64,000 bases of DNA from Chitinophagaceae bacterium (GTDB lineage: Bacteria; Bacteroidota; Bacteroidia; Chitinophagales; Chitinophagaceae), in assembly GCA_023957755.1 (NCBI GenBank), contig JAMLGT010000010.1, positions 116,925 to 180,924 on the forward strand. The letters are read 5' to 3'. Within the stretch, counting starts at the first letter, position 1. Each line of letters begins with the position of its first letter. The position numbers and the translations under genes are program-made. The notes below the pieces were generated by a model that was not told where the DNA came from, ran no database searches, and saw only the letters and a list, made by a program, of their open reading frames with translations. This document shows, piece by piece, positions 52,495 to 62,206 of this stretch.

Positions 52495-52848
52495 CTACTT
52501 ACTTTCCCTTGCTTCCAGCAATTCCCAATACGCTGCCGCACGTCGGGTGTGAGGAATTACAATAGTGCCACCCACGATATTTGCCACCGCAAATATTTCG
52601 TACATCTCATCGGTGGTTATTCCTGCCTCATGGCATTTGCCTAAATGATACTTAATACAATCATCGCATCGCAACACCATACTTGATACAAGGCCCAGCA
52701 TCTCTTTTGTGCGGCTATCAAGTGCGCCATCTGCATAGGTATGCGTATCAAGGCTCCACAAACGTTTTATCACCAGATTATTTTTGCTCAGTATGACCTC
52801 ATTCATACGTGAACGATAGTCATTGAACTCTTCAATTGTATCCGCCAT
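52495..52848 (-). CDS. Carboxymuconolactone decarboxylase / AhpD-like protein
   Basis: A 117-residue all-helical protein with the AhpD-type redox motif CDDCIKYHLGKCHEAG near residues 61-76 (CxxC...H) and the surrounding LGLVSSMVLR and EIFAVANIVGG segments. Members act as small peroxidase partners or decarboxylases; the CxxC with the following His favours a redox role. It lies between two unrelated genes and is followed by a ~140-base spacer with no gene (52352-52494). Confidence 0.85.
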   Translation of the reverse strand: MADTIEEFNDYRSRMNEVILSKNNLVIKRLWSLDTHTYADGALDSRTKEMLGLVSSMVLRCDDCIKYHLGKCHEAGITTDEMYEIFAVANIVGGTIVIPHTRRAAAYWELLEARESK

Positions 52849-52914
52849 AAAAGTATATTCTAAAAAGTCAGCACAGAAATACCGGCACCAAATGCTACCA
52901 ACAAAAGTTAAGGT

Positions 52915-53835
52915 TTACAACCTGATATCAAAATTAACGAGCTGCACAAATTTCTTAAGGCGTTCACGAATATCACCCTGAGTGATTTCTTTTAACCGTT
53001 GTGTGCCAAACTTCTCTACGCAGAAGGATGCCATTGCAGACCCATAAATAATAGCTGTCTTCATCGCTTCAAAATCTGTTTTCCCCACATGGGCAAGATA
53101 TCCGATAAATCCACCGGCGAATGTATCGCCAGCTCCGGTCGGGTCAAACACATCTTCGAGAGGTAGCGCAGGAGCAAAGAAGACATCGTTATGACTAAAA
53201 AGCAATGCTCCATGTTCTCCCTTCTTCACGATCAGATACTTAGGTCCCATCTTAAAGATGGCATGTGCTGCTTTCACAAGCGAATATTCCCCGCTCAACT
53301 GCCTGACTTCGCTATCATTAACTGTGAGCACATCCACTTTCTTCAGTACTTTCTTCAGGTCGTCCATAGCCGTCTCCATCCAGAAGTTCATTGTATCCAG
53401 CATTACGAGCTTAGGGCGTATTTTCAACTGGTCAATTACACTCATCTGCAGTGAAGGCATCAGATTTCCTAACATGAGATAGTCGGCACCCTGATAGGTA
53501 TCCGGAACCACAGGATTAAAATCCTCCAACACATTAAGATCTGTAGCCAGAGAGTCCCTTGTATTCATATCGAGATGATACTTTCCGCTCCAGAAAAAGG
53601 ATTTTTTGTCCGGTACTACCTCCACTCCGGTTAATTGAACACCGCGTTTCTTCAACGATTCCAACTCCTCTTTGGGAAAGTCGTACCCCACAATAGAAAT
53701 CTGCTGTAACGGACGAGTCAGATGACTTGCAGCATAAGCCACATAGGTAGCCGAGCCGCCTATTATTTTATCAGTCTTTCCAAATGGAGTTTCAATCGCA
53801 TCAAAGGCCATAGTGCCTACAGAGATAATTGCCAT
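52915..53835 (-). CDS. PfkB-family carbohydrate/nucleoside kinase
   Basis: A 306-residue ribokinase-fold enzyme. ATG at 53835 gives MAIISVGTMAFDAIETP; an upstream start would add eight residues. GGSATYVAYAA near 30 is the substrate-binding signature 1 and DPTGAGDTFAGGFIG near 235-250 the ATP/catalytic signature 2 with the base Asp. The short GTMAFDAIETPFGK front is seen in a Bacteroidota group annotated only as sugar kinase. Substrate unknown. Start is divergent from the YciO gene. Confidence 0.88.
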   Translation of the reverse strand: MAIISVGTMAFDAIETPFGKTDKIIGGSATYVAYAASHLTRPLQQISIVGYDFPKEELESLKKRGVQLTGVEVVPDKKSFFWSGKYHLDMNTRDSLATDLNVLEDFNPVVPDTYQGADYLMLGNLMPSLQMSVIDQLKIRPKLVMLDTMNFWMETAMDDLKKVLKKVDVLTVNDSEVRQLSGEYSLVKAAHAIFKMGPKYLIVKKGEHGALLFSHNDVFFAPALPLEDVFDPTGAGDTFAGGFIGYLAHVGKTDFEAMKTAIIYGSAMASFCVEKFGTQRLKEITQGDIRERLKKFVQLVNFDIRL

Positions 53836-53997
53836 CAGTGTACGTTTTGTGCTGTGCAAAAGTAAGTGAAATTGAATAGGATTAAGGGGCGATTTTCACA
53901 GCGAGGTGTCCTCCGTATCACACCTTTCCGGTGAAGTATTCCTCACAATGAAAAAAGGGGCAAAGCAATTAATATTTATCTTTATTAAAAATCGCCA

Positions 53998-54606
53998 ATG
54001 CTCCTGCGCATACATCCGGTGGATCCGCAACCCAGACTGATCAAAGAAGCTGTAAGTATCCTGAACAATGGAGGCATCATTATATACCCTACTGATACTA
54101 TTTATGGACTGGGATGTGATATCTTTCAACATAAGGCAGTGGAACGCATTTGCAAAATCAAGGGAATAGACCCCAGAAAAGCTCAATTGAGCTTTATTTG
54201 CCGCGATCTGAGCCATCTGAGCGACTATACGCGCAGCATCAGTACCCCCCTTTACAGAATGCTCAGGACATATCTGCCGGGGCCTTTTACATTTATTTTG
54301 CCGGCAAGCCGACAAGTACCTAAAATCATCAAGAGTAAAAAGGATACCATTGGTCTGCGCATTCCAGACAACAGGATATGCATGTCTCTGATCGAGGGCC
54401 TTGATCGCCCGCTTCTAAGCACTACCCTGCCGGGAGAAATGATTGAGGACTTTACTGATCCCGAGCTCATCTATGAGCATTTTGAAAATATGGTGGATGC
54501 GGTAATTGACGGTGGTATAGGAGGATTTGTGCCTTCCACAGTAGTGGACTGCACTACAGACGACTGGAGTGTAATCAGAGAAGGCGCAGGGGTATGGGAA
54601 GGTTAA
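53998..54606 (+). CDS. L-threonylcarbamoyladenylate synthase family protein (YciO/Sua5/YrdC)
   Basis: A 202-residue protein with the YrdC fold: GGIIIYPTDTIYGLGCD near residues 24-40, KIKGIDPRKAQLSF near 53-66, LPGPFTFILPAS near 93-104, GLRIPDN near 118 and STVVD near 180. The KR..P/SF pattern (KGIDPRKAQLSF) resembles the YciO branch more than classic YrdC. Members make threonylcarbamoyl-AMP for the t6A tRNA modification; whether this paralogue does so is not certain. Confidence 0.88.
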   Translation: MLLRIHPVDPQPRLIKEAVSILNNGGIIIYPTDTIYGLGCDIFQHKAVERICKIKGIDPRKAQLSFICRDLSHLSDYTRSISTPLYRMLRTYLPGPFTFILPASRQVPKIIKSKKDTIGLRIPDNRICMSLIEGLDRPLLSTTLPGEMIEDFTDPELIYEHFENMVDAVIDGGIGGFVPSTVVDCTTDDWSVIREGAGVWEG

Positions 54607-54699
54607 GTAATGTTCGCACAGCAAGAATAGATGTATCAAAGTGCCACATTATTGTAAATTGCAATGCTATTGAGTAGCCTCACATTATTAAATCCAAAT

Positions 54700-56052
54700 A
54701 TGATGAATCGCCTGTTCACTCTACTTATTACCATCTTTATTTCTACTCCGCTTTTTAGCCAGGTCACAATCCACCGCGACCCGGAGATTGCAGGAATGGT
54801 TGCCGAAGTATCTTCAGACTCACTCAGGAGTTATGTCACAGATTTGGTTTCCTTTGGTACCAGGCACCTCCTGAGCAACCAATCGGATTCCAAAAAAGGA
54901 ATAGGCGCTGCCAGGAACTATGTACTCCGCAGATTTAATCAATTTGCACAGGCATCAGGCGGACGGATGACTTGCTTCATTGATACCACCACCTTACCCG
55001 CGGATGGGAAGAGGGTGAACCGACCCGTATTATTGGGGAATGTGATGGCTATTCTTAAAGGAACCAATCCAGCCGACAAAAGGGTCTTTATCATCAGCGG
55101 CCATTTGGATAGCCGACGGATAAATGTGATGGATTCGGTCGGAGATGCACCCGGCGCTAACGATGATGCCAGCGGTGTGGCAGCCGTAATGGAATGTGCA
55201 AGGATAATGAGCAGGCATGCCTTTAGTGGTACTGTAATTTTCGTGGCCGTATCCGGCGAGGAGCAGGGCCTGTTGGGAAGTGCTTATCTGGCGCAACGAG
55301 CTAAAGATGAAGGATGGGACGTGCGTGCAGTCCTTAACAACGATATTGTAGGAAGCAATAACAGCACGGAGACTCACATTATCAACAACACTCAATTCAG
55401 GGTCTTCAGTGAAGGTATTCCTCATTATGAAACCGAAAAACAGATAAAAAGAATTATTTCTCTGGGACTTGAGAATGACGGGGCTTCCAGGCAGCTCGCC
55501 CGATACGTAAAAGAAGTGGGCGAAAGATATACGGATAACCTGACTGTAATGCTGGAATACCGAACAGACAGATTCCTCAGAGGGGGCGATCACCTTCCTT
55601 TTCTGGAACGCGGCATGACGGCTGTCCGCCTCACCGAAATGAATGAGAACTTCAACCACCAGCATCAGGATGTGCGGATAGAAAATGGAGTCCAATATGG
55701 CGACCTGGCAACGTTTATGGATTTTGAGTATCTGCGTAAAAACACCTGTATTAATCTCTCCACCCTGGCCAACCTTGCCAAGGCACCCGGTGCACCGGGA
55801 AATGTGGTAATAGAGGTAAGAAACCTCTCCAATGAATCATTGCTCAGGTGGAAGGCCCCGGAGGAGCAAAAGGCTGCAGGGTTCTATGTATTGATGCGCC
55901 CCACGGCTGAAAGTATGTGGACAAAGAAGTTCTTTACAAAAGAAACGGAAATCAGGCTTCCCTATTCAAAGGATAATTACTTCTTTGCTGTACAAAGTGT
56001 TTCAGAATCGGGCAATGAAAGCCTGCCCATTGTGCCCGTACCGGGAAGGTAA
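54700..56052 (+). CDS. M28-family zinc metallopeptidase, exported
   Basis: A 450-residue protein with signal peptide MMNRLFTLLITIFISTPLFS (ATG 54700; ATG 54703 is equally possible). Zinc ligands are visible as His in ISGHLDSR, Asp in GANDDASGVAAV, the catalytic Glu pair in SGEEQGLLGS, Asp in NNDIVGS and His in FNHQHQDVR. The last ~85 residues form a fibronectin type III-like domain (EVRNLSNESLLRWKAP, FYVLMRP, YFFAVQSVSESGNES). Probably a periplasmic or secreted aminopeptidase. It converges on hemD. Confidence 0.88.
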   Translation: MMNRLFTLLITIFISTPLFSQVTIHRDPEIAGMVAEVSSDSLRSYVTDLVSFGTRHLLSNQSDSKKGIGAARNYVLRRFNQFAQASGGRMTCFIDTTTLPADGKRVNRPVLLGNVMAILKGTNPADKRVFIISGHLDSRRINVMDSVGDAPGANDDASGVAAVMECARIMSRHAFSGTVIFVAVSGEEQGLLGSAYLAQRAKDEGWDVRAVLNNDIVGSNNSTETHIINNTQFRVFSEGIPHYETEKQIKRIISLGLENDGASRQLARYVKEVGERYTDNLTVMLEYRTDRFLRGGDHLPFLERGMTAVRLTEMNENFNHQHQDVRIENGVQYGDLATFMDFEYLRKNTCINLSTLANLAKAPGAPGNVVIEVRNLSNESLLRWKAPEEQKAAGFYVLMRPTAESMWTKKFFTKETEIRLPYSKDNYFFAVQSVSESGNESLPIVPVPGR

Positions 56053-56068
56053 CAACGATACTTAGCCG

Positions 56069-56875
56069 TTATTTTTTCAGTAGTCCGCCAAGGAAAATAT
56101 CGAGTGCAGTAGCCATGTTTTTTGTGTGTTCATTAGGCACCACGATTTCAGGATCGAATCCTTCTGCAATTAAGGCTTTTCGGGTATTATCTCCGAAAAC
56201 ACCAATTACCGCATCATCCTGCGAAAAGTCGGGTTGATTTTTCAGCCAGCTTTTTACACTGAGTGGAGTAAAAATGCAGACCACCTGAAAATCTTTTTTC
56301 TTCAACAACTCAGTGATATCTGTGAGTTCCACCTTGTACAATACAGGAATCGCATAATCACAATCGTTAGATGCCAGCCAGTTAGTGATCTCAGAGTCGA
56401 AATTTTCAGAACAAGGATACAGGAATTTTTCGTGCTCTTTATGCTTCTTGATCGCATCAAAAAGGCTCTCATTGGTACCATTTTCACCGTAAAACACCTT
56501 ACGTTTCCGGTACAACGTAAACTTTTGCAGATATAATGCGATAGACTCTGTAACACAGAAATACTTCATATCCTGAGAAACGGTTATCCTCATTTCTTCA
56601 CAGGTGCGGAAGAAGTGATCAATCGCATTTCTGCTTGTAAAAATCACAGCCGAAAACGCTGTAATATCAATCTTCTGTTTGCGGAAATCTCTGGAAGGGA
56701 TAGGCAAAACTTCTGTAAGTGGCTGAAACTCAAGACTTACACCATACTTCTTTTCCAGGTCAAAGTATGGCGATTTTTCACTCTCAGGACGTGCCTGAGT
56801 GATCAATACATTTTTAATTTTTCCTAGAGTCAGCAGATCAGTTCCTAAGGGTTTGCTTGCCATTTTAGTATTCAT
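56069..56875 (-). CDS. hemD: Uroporphyrinogen-III synthase
   Basis: A 268-residue two-domain HemD-fold protein that closes and inverts ring D of hydroxymethylbilane in heme/corrin synthesis. Recognisable segments are NVLITQARPESEKSPYFDL near 25, AVIFTSRNAIDHFF near 80, FLYPCSE near 155 and CIFTPLSVKSWL near 205. The family is weakly conserved, so identification relies on the overall pattern and on the DUF4271 neighbour, a pairing common in Bacteroidota. ATG at 56875 is preferred over a TTG three codons upstream. Confidence 0.85.
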   Translation of the reverse strand: MNTKMASKPLGTDLLTLGKIKNVLITQARPESEKSPYFDLEKKYGVSLEFQPLTEVLPIPSRDFRKQKIDITAFSAVIFTSRNAIDHFFRTCEEMRITVSQDMKYFCVTESIALYLQKFTLYRKRKVFYGENGTNESLFDAIKKHKEHEKFLYPCSENFDSEITNWLASNDCDYAIPVLYKVELTDITELLKKKDFQVVCIFTPLSVKSWLKNQPDFSQDDAVIGVFGDNTRKALIAEGFDPEIVVPNEHTKNMATALDIFLGGLLKK

Positions 56876-56913
56876 GCACTGCAAAATTACGTGATTTTAT
56901 TATTTAAGAAATC

Positions 56914-57990
56914 TCACAGCATAAAATAGGAAACCATCATTTTATATATCAGAAAGGGCGGAAGCAACTCGGCTCCCACAAAAAACAGAAAAAAGTGAAA
57001 AGGATGCACCATCACTTTGCTACCCAACAAGCCATAACTTTTAATATATCTGGACATCAATACCACACCTGCACAGAGCAGCGAAAATGTAGTAATAATA
57101 TCACTCCACTCAGATTTACTAAAAGCTAACAGGACAATGAACGGAAGCAGTAATATAGAAAGCAATTTATTTACCAGAAAGATGACAAAAATATACTGAT
57201 CGGTGACAGAACCTATTCCTGAAATCCAACCAATGAATTTTAGAAAACAGAATTTTATAATATACATCACTGCCACTCCTGCTACGCATAAGCCTAACAA
57301 CAAATAGGGCCTGTCGCTCCATATATCTGGTTTATTCCTTAATAATAACCATATAAACATACCGGCCACCAGCATGAAAAATACATTCATCAGGAAAGAA
57401 GGCCATCGGGCCTGGAGCAACTGCTCTGTCAACTGACTTTGACGTAAGGATGTATTCAGATACACCCTGAATATGTTATTAAAGAATTGAGGGTAGGCCA
57501 GTTTGATAAGTCCCAGATATAACAGTAAAATATAAATCACATAAAAAAGAAATTCCTTGCCTTTTCCAGCCCGATGCAGTGTATTTGCAGCCGCTAAACC
57601 AACCGGCTGTTGATGGCTGAACCATTGATACCTTGCTGTTACCCGCTGCCCGGGTGTCTTCCCCGAAGGATCGTAACCCCAATGCGCAGGGCTCCACCTA
57701 ATGGCTTCGTTGCGTAATACAACTGGGAGGCCCGATTTAGTAGTATCTCCGGTCCATTGACGTCCTGAAGAATCGCCCGGCATCACCACTGCCGAATCCT
57801 GCCTCACGGAATCGCCATTTACACCCATCAACTGAGAGTTTATATCCCCGGTTTTTACCTTCGGGGTAGCTACATTTGTCACCACACTATCAGTACCTCG
57901 CCTTGCAGTACTATCAGACTGCTGAGCCAGACTAACCTGCCCCATAAGAAAAAATAACCCTAAACAAGAGAGAAACCTGATCAGACGCAC
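56914..57990 (-). CDS. DUF4271 membrane protein
   Basis: A 358-residue protein starting at GTG 57990 with signal peptide MRLIRFLSCLGLFFLMGQVS. A ~100-residue Ser/Thr/Asp-rich linker precedes about seven membrane helices from residue ~150 (FLFYVIYILLLYLGLIKLA, FLMNVFFMLVAGMFIWLLL, LLSILLLPFIVLLAF). This layout is DUF4271, found almost only in Bacteroidota and usually just upstream of hemD, as here (38 bases). Function unknown. It begins one base after the BamA-like gene's stop. Confidence 0.85.
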   Translation of the reverse strand: MRLIRFLSCLGLFFLMGQVSLAQQSDSTARRGTDSVVTNVATPKVKTGDINSQLMGVNGDSVRQDSAVVMPGDSSGRQWTGDTTKSGLPVVLRNEAIRWSPAHWGYDPSGKTPGQRVTARYQWFSHQQPVGLAAANTLHRAGKGKEFLFYVIYILLLYLGLIKLAYPQFFNNIFRVYLNTSLRQSQLTEQLLQARWPSFLMNVFFMLVAGMFIWLLLRNKPDIWSDRPYLLLGLCVAGVAVMYIIKFCFLKFIGWISGIGSVTDQYIFVIFLVNKLLSILLLPFIVLLAFSKSEWSDIITTFSLLCAGVVLMSRYIKSYGLLGSKVMVHPFHFFLFFVGAELLPPFLIYKMMVSYFML

Positions 57991-57991
57991 T

Positions 57992-59800
57992 TTAAAAATA
58001 ATTTATATAGCCAAAATGAATTTTGGATGCACTGCGAAGATCAAACTTAATATCATTCTTTTTACCTATTGCATAACTTAAATTCAACATCCCCACTTTT
58101 GTTTCCAACTCTATCCCGATCCCTATACTCTGAAACGCATTTGACACCCTGCTACCACTCAGGGTTGTGCGCGAAAACCCAATATCTGCAAACCCAAACA
58201 TAAACGAATTCAGCCCTGTCAAATAACGATATTCAGCTGTAAACACACCGTACCTGTCGGCAAAAATACTTTCTTCATCAAAGCCCCTGAGCAGCTTATA
58301 TCCACCAATCCTGAACATTTCGTTTCTGAACACCTGCGGACTTTGAATCCACCCCACATTGCCACTCATCTTGACTACAGCAGATTTTCCTATGGGAAGA
58401 TACTGTGCCAATACACCCCTCCACGTTGTCTGATACGACTTTAGCCTTACAGTATCGTAGAGTGAGTTAAAATCAAACGTCGGATCAGATGGATCTTTCA
58501 GTTCCAAAATTTCATCACTTTTATTCACTCTGCGGATACCAGCCTCCAGACTTATCTGCATCTCGGTACCCCTGCGCGGATTTAGCCTATAGTCTGTATT
58601 AGTGAATTTGTATGCTATGCCTCCACTAGCCGACCGCACATCGATATAGGATGGGAGTTGTCGTGTCATAATAATCCTGTTAGTATCCAACCCTCCCTGC
58701 AGCAGATAACTATTCTGCATTCTGTAAAAGACAGAAAAAGACTTATTGGCCGACCAGAAATATTCAATCCCTAATTTCCCGTTCAGGAGCAACCACAAAG
58801 AATCCTGCTTCAACATACCGAAGGAAAAGTCAACTCCATAAGATGTATTAAACAGGTATGGTTGATTGTATCCCAGATCCAGTCTGGGAGACTGAGGCTG
58901 CAGTTGTTGCCAGTTGAGCAAAATGCTCTCACCCATCGCCAGTGCGTTCTTTAGATTCAGCCGCACATCAGCAGTTATTTTTGTCTTGTTTCCGGTTGCT
59001 GAATTCCCCGGCAGAAATCCAATCAACGCATTCACCTCACTGCTTCGCTTAGGTTCCAGATACAAATTGAGCGTAGCGCCCGATCCAAGCATCATCATAT
59101 CCCACTGCTGACTCTGTTGCAAATACGGCAGATCGCCCAGTCGCTTATCTATTTGCATAAGCACCTTGCGGTTGTATAAATCACCATCCTTAATGCCCAG
59201 GTAATGCTGCAGGAAGTTGTTACGAATTTTTGCCTTTCCAAAGACCCTAATGCTGTCGATCGGGTAGGGAGATCCCTCCTGCACGATTACCGCTGAATAG
59301 ATAAAGCCAGAGTCTATTCTGTTATCCCCCAGTGATACCTTTGCAAATGGGCGGCCATGCGATTCGTAATAATCCAGGATATCATCCTGCAATTGCTTTA
59401 CTTGAGGATACACAAATTCTTGCGTGGCCATACGTTTTCTGTCAAGCCGCAAAGCCGTCATCACCTCATCCGGAATACTATCTGCATCCAGCTTCCAGAA
59501 AAACCTTTCGCCCGGATAGAGAAACACATACGCAGAAGAAGAATCATATTTAACAGAATCTACGGAAGCGCTCGCATATCCGAGACTCCCCAGGACCTGG
59601 GGCAATTTCAGAATATATTCCTCTGCCTTTTCTTTTGTTAAAAAGGACTTTTGCAGGACGCGCTGAATATCGCCGGACAAAGTATCCTTACCTTTGGTAT
59701 GATAAATCGCTTCATACCTCTGTGCCTCTGATGCAAGACTGCAACAGATAATGATTGCAGTACAAATCAGATACACAGGTATGGATGGATAACGGCGCAT
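57992..59800 (-). CDS. BamA/TamA-like outer-membrane assembly protein
   Basis: A 602-residue protein with signal peptide (MRRYPSIPVYLICTAIIICC). Two to three POTRA-like segments lie before residue ~260 (EEYILKLPQVLGSLGYASAS; YPIDSIRVFGKAKIRNNFLQ), followed by a 16-strand-type barrel. The conserved loop motif RGFDE of the Omp85 family is in LLRGFDEESIFADR near 510. It is shorter than BamA and probably a TamA-like or other Omp85 member. It heads a minus-strand cluster with DUF4271 and hemD. Confidence 0.85.
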   Translation of the reverse strand: MRRYPSIPVYLICTAIIICCSLASEAQRYEAIYHTKGKDTLSGDIQRVLQKSFLTKEKAEEYILKLPQVLGSLGYASASVDSVKYDSSSAYVFLYPGERFFWKLDADSIPDEVMTALRLDRKRMATQEFVYPQVKQLQDDILDYYESHGRPFAKVSLGDNRIDSGFIYSAVIVQEGSPYPIDSIRVFGKAKIRNNFLQHYLGIKDGDLYNRKVLMQIDKRLGDLPYLQQSQQWDMMMLGSGATLNLYLEPKRSSEVNALIGFLPGNSATGNKTKITADVRLNLKNALAMGESILLNWQQLQPQSPRLDLGYNQPYLFNTSYGVDFSFGMLKQDSLWLLLNGKLGIEYFWSANKSFSVFYRMQNSYLLQGGLDTNRIIMTRQLPSYIDVRSASGGIAYKFTNTDYRLNPRRGTEMQISLEAGIRRVNKSDEILELKDPSDPTFDFNSLYDTVRLKSYQTTWRGVLAQYLPIGKSAVVKMSGNVGWIQSPQVFRNEMFRIGGYKLLRGFDEESIFADRYGVFTAEYRYLTGLNSFMFGFADIGFSRTTLSGSRVSNAFQSIGIGIELETKVGMLNLSYAIGKKNDIKFDLRSASKIHFGYINYF

Positions 59801-59868
59801 TTGGTGGAATCAAAACTAATTTGAATTTATCAAAATCGGGAATCACGTTTTTAATTCACCTCTATCAG

Positions 59869-61014
59869 TTGGCAGGCATCTATATTCATATTCCATTTTG
59901 CAAACAGGCTTGTTACTATTGCAACTTCCACTTCTCTACTTCTCTGCGGCATAGAGATGAGATGACAGCAGCACTACTAAGAGAGATTCAATATCATACA
60001 GGCGGAGCAGAATTCCCGGGAATGCAATTTTCAAAAGAGGAACCTATCCACACACTCTATTTTGGAGGCGGCACTCCCAGTATTCTTCCCGGAGAAGAAA
60101 TAAAAACGATGACTGATGCAGTGCGGCAGACCTACAGACTACTGCCTGATGCAGAGATTACACTTGAAGCGAACCCGGATGATATCACCCCCTCAAAATT
60201 AGCGGGATGGAGGGCTGCAGGAATCAACCGGTTGAGTATCGGTATTCAATCCTTCTTTGACAGAGACCTGAAATGGATGAACCGTTCGCACGATACAGCG
60301 CAGGCACAGAGAGCGCTTGACACAAGCCTTGCCGCAGGGTTTGATAATATTTCGGCAGACTTAATCTTTGGCATACCGCATCTGACGGATACAGATTGGG
60401 AAGATAATATCAACCAACTCGTGAGAAGAAAGATTCCCCACATCTCCTGTTACGCACTCACTGTGGAGCCCAAAACCGCTCTTGCCAAGATGATTATACA
60501 GCACAAGAAAGAAGACATAGATAACGACGTGCAGGCAAGGCAGTTTGAATTCCTGATGCAAAAACTTCAGGAGGTAGGTTACGAACATTACGAAATCTCA
60601 AACTTTGCCCTACCCGGCTACCGCAGCAGGCACAACAGCAGTTACTGGAAAGGAGAAAAATACCTTGGAATAGGCCCCTCGGCTCACTCCTATGATGGCA
60701 ATCATCGCTACTGGAACATTGCCAACAATGCCCTATACATGGATTACCTCAACCGGGGTGTTCCCTTTTTTGAAATGGAAACTCTTACTGAAGCACAGCG
60801 ATTTAACGAGTATATCCTCACTACTATCCGCACCATTGAAGGCACAGACCTGAACTACCTTAGAAACCATTTTCCCAAAACGATGGTCGATGCACTGATA
60901 CTCCGGCTACAAAAACTTCCTGAAGAGTGGTTCAAAACACAGGATGCAACAGTGACCCTTACACGAAAAGGAATACTGCTGGCAGACCGAATTACGGTTG
61001 CACTTTTTGACTAA
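59869..61014 (+). CDS. hemW: Radical SAM heme chaperone HemW
   Basis: A 381-residue protein if TTG 59869 is used (MAGIYIHIPF); all upstream ATGs in frame lie inside the divergent BamA-like gene and would add a tail not found in the family. The 4Fe-4S motif CKQACYYCNF (CxxxCxxC followed by N-F) has Phe where HemN has a fourth Cys, which marks HemW and not coproporphyrinogen dehydrogenase. FGGGTPS near 65 and EANPD near 105 are SAM-binding. It inserts heme into respiratory proteins. Its last four bases overlap the convergent gene at 61011. Confidence 0.9.
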   Translation: MAGIYIHIPFCKQACYYCNFHFSTSLRHRDEMTAALLREIQYHTGGAEFPGMQFSKEEPIHTLYFGGGTPSILPGEEIKTMTDAVRQTYRLLPDAEITLEANPDDITPSKLAGWRAAGINRLSIGIQSFFDRDLKWMNRSHDTAQAQRALDTSLAAGFDNISADLIFGIPHLTDTDWEDNINQLVRRKIPHISCYALTVEPKTALAKMIIQHKKEDIDNDVQARQFEFLMQKLQEVGYEHYEISNFALPGYRSRHNSSYWKGEKYLGIGPSAHSYDGNHRYWNIANNALYMDYLNRGVPFFEMETLTEAQRFNEYILTTIRTIEGTDLNYLRNHFPKTMVDALILRLQKLPEEWFKTQDATVTLTRKGILLADRITVALFD

Positions 61015-61640
61015 AACCTGCGATTACCGCCTCTGCCCTGAAAGAGCCCGATATTATAACCTGCCCTGATTACCGGCAGTGATCGTTTGTGGCTATCAAT
61101 GTAGGGCGAATTATCATGGCCCATAATATCCCATGAAACAGAAAAATAATAGTAGGTGTTGCCTCCTCGTTCTCTGCCACTTGCATAGCCTCCACCTACC
61201 AGCAAACTGGGTGCCTCCAGTTTTAGCTTCTCAGGAGCATAGTTGCTACCACCGGCTGGGATATACTTATATCTGATAAAATTGTATTCAAACTGAGCCG
61301 TGCCAAATAGAAAATTAACAGGAAATAACCGTACAAAGGCACCCGGACCAATCAAAGTCTGCCGAAGCTTATCGCCACTATACTGATAATCTCTCTGTGA
61401 GATATAGTTAATTCCCACATTAACTCCTACATCGGCCCACGGTGCAAGGCTGTAACCAAACTGTGGAGATATCCCCAGATTAGTGCTGTAGCTTGAAAAG
61501 CCGAGGTTAAGGCTTCCACCGGTAAATAACTTCTGTAACCGGGCTTTCTTATCGGCATTATTCTCCTCGCCCTGATATCGATCCTGGCTATGACCGGCCA
61601 GTGCAGAAAACAAACCGAAAAATAAAAATAGCTTTTTCAT
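61011..61640 (-). CDS. Exported outer-membrane beta-barrel-like hypothetical protein
   Basis: A 209-residue protein with signal peptide MKKLFLFFGLFSALAGHSQD. The mature part shows alternating beta-strands (GGSLNLGFSSYSTNLGISPQ, YSLAPWADVGVNVGINYIS, FLFGTAQFEYNFIRYKY, YYYFSVSWDIMG) as in small 8-stranded outer-membrane barrels of Bacteroidota. No specific function. It overlaps hemW by four bases end to end. Confidence 0.75.
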   Translation of the reverse strand: MKKLFLFFGLFSALAGHSQDRYQGEENNADKKARLQKLFTGGSLNLGFSSYSTNLGISPQFGYSLAPWADVGVNVGINYISQRDYQYSGDKLRQTLIGPGAFVRLFPVNFLFGTAQFEYNFIRYKYIPAGGSNYAPEKLKLEAPSLLVGGGYASGRERGGNTYYYFSVSWDIMGHDNSPYIDSHKRSLPVIRAGYNIGLFQGRGGNRRF

Positions 61641-61795
61641 AAATAGGGAGTGTTTTTGTGGTCGACCTATTCCGGCAGAAACGGATCAATACTACAAAAT
61701 AACAAGTGTTTGTGCCTGTAATCCAATAATTAATGCATCAATTTACAGTAATTTAACTGACTGCGTGTGAGGTATCCTCTTTGAAGGATTACTGA

Positions 61796-62128
61796 TCAGG
61801 CATTTTTTGTGCTTACTGCGAGTGCTTCTTTCTCTTCCCTGTGCAACTTCCTGTCCACCCAGAAGCTGCCAAAAGGCACCAATGAAAGCAGGAAGAATAC
61901 AAAAGTCCTTTTGAAAGGCCATCCTTTCTCGCTCGCCGCCTTCTGCAGTGTAACGATGTAGAGCATAAAAAACAACCCATGCACCCAGCCTGTGTATGTG
62001 ACGGCCATAGGGGATGCATAAAAATATTTTAGGGGCATGGCAATTAATAGCAATGCGAGATAAGAAACACCCTCAATAACGGCTATAAGCCTGAAGCGCC
62101 CAACGGGGGTATTGGTAAAATAATTCAT
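61796..62128 (-). CDS. DUF3817 membrane protein
   Basis: A 110-residue protein with three membrane helices (about 12-33, 45-60 and 76-94). The segments RLIAVIEGVSYLALLLIAMP, GWVHGLFFMLYI and VPFGSFWVDRKL fit DUF3817, an integral membrane family that in other phyla is fused to or neighbours transporters. Function unknown. Confidence 0.85.
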   Translation of the reverse strand: MNYFTNTPVGRFRLIAVIEGVSYLALLLIAMPLKYFYASPMAVTYTGWVHGLFFMLYIVTLQKAASEKGWPFKRTFVFFLLSLVPFGSFWVDRKLHREEKEALAVSTKNA

Positions 62129-62206
62129 GCTCTGATATTTTAGAGTGCAAAATTATCAGAATCAGAAAAAGTATTTATCACATTGATGTCATAAATAAAA
62201 ATGATA

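Noticed and set aside
59755..59868. N-terminal extension of hemW from upstream ATGs
   Set aside because: These ATGs lie inside the divergent BamA-like gene or its leader, and HemW proteins begin directly with xxGIYIHIPF.
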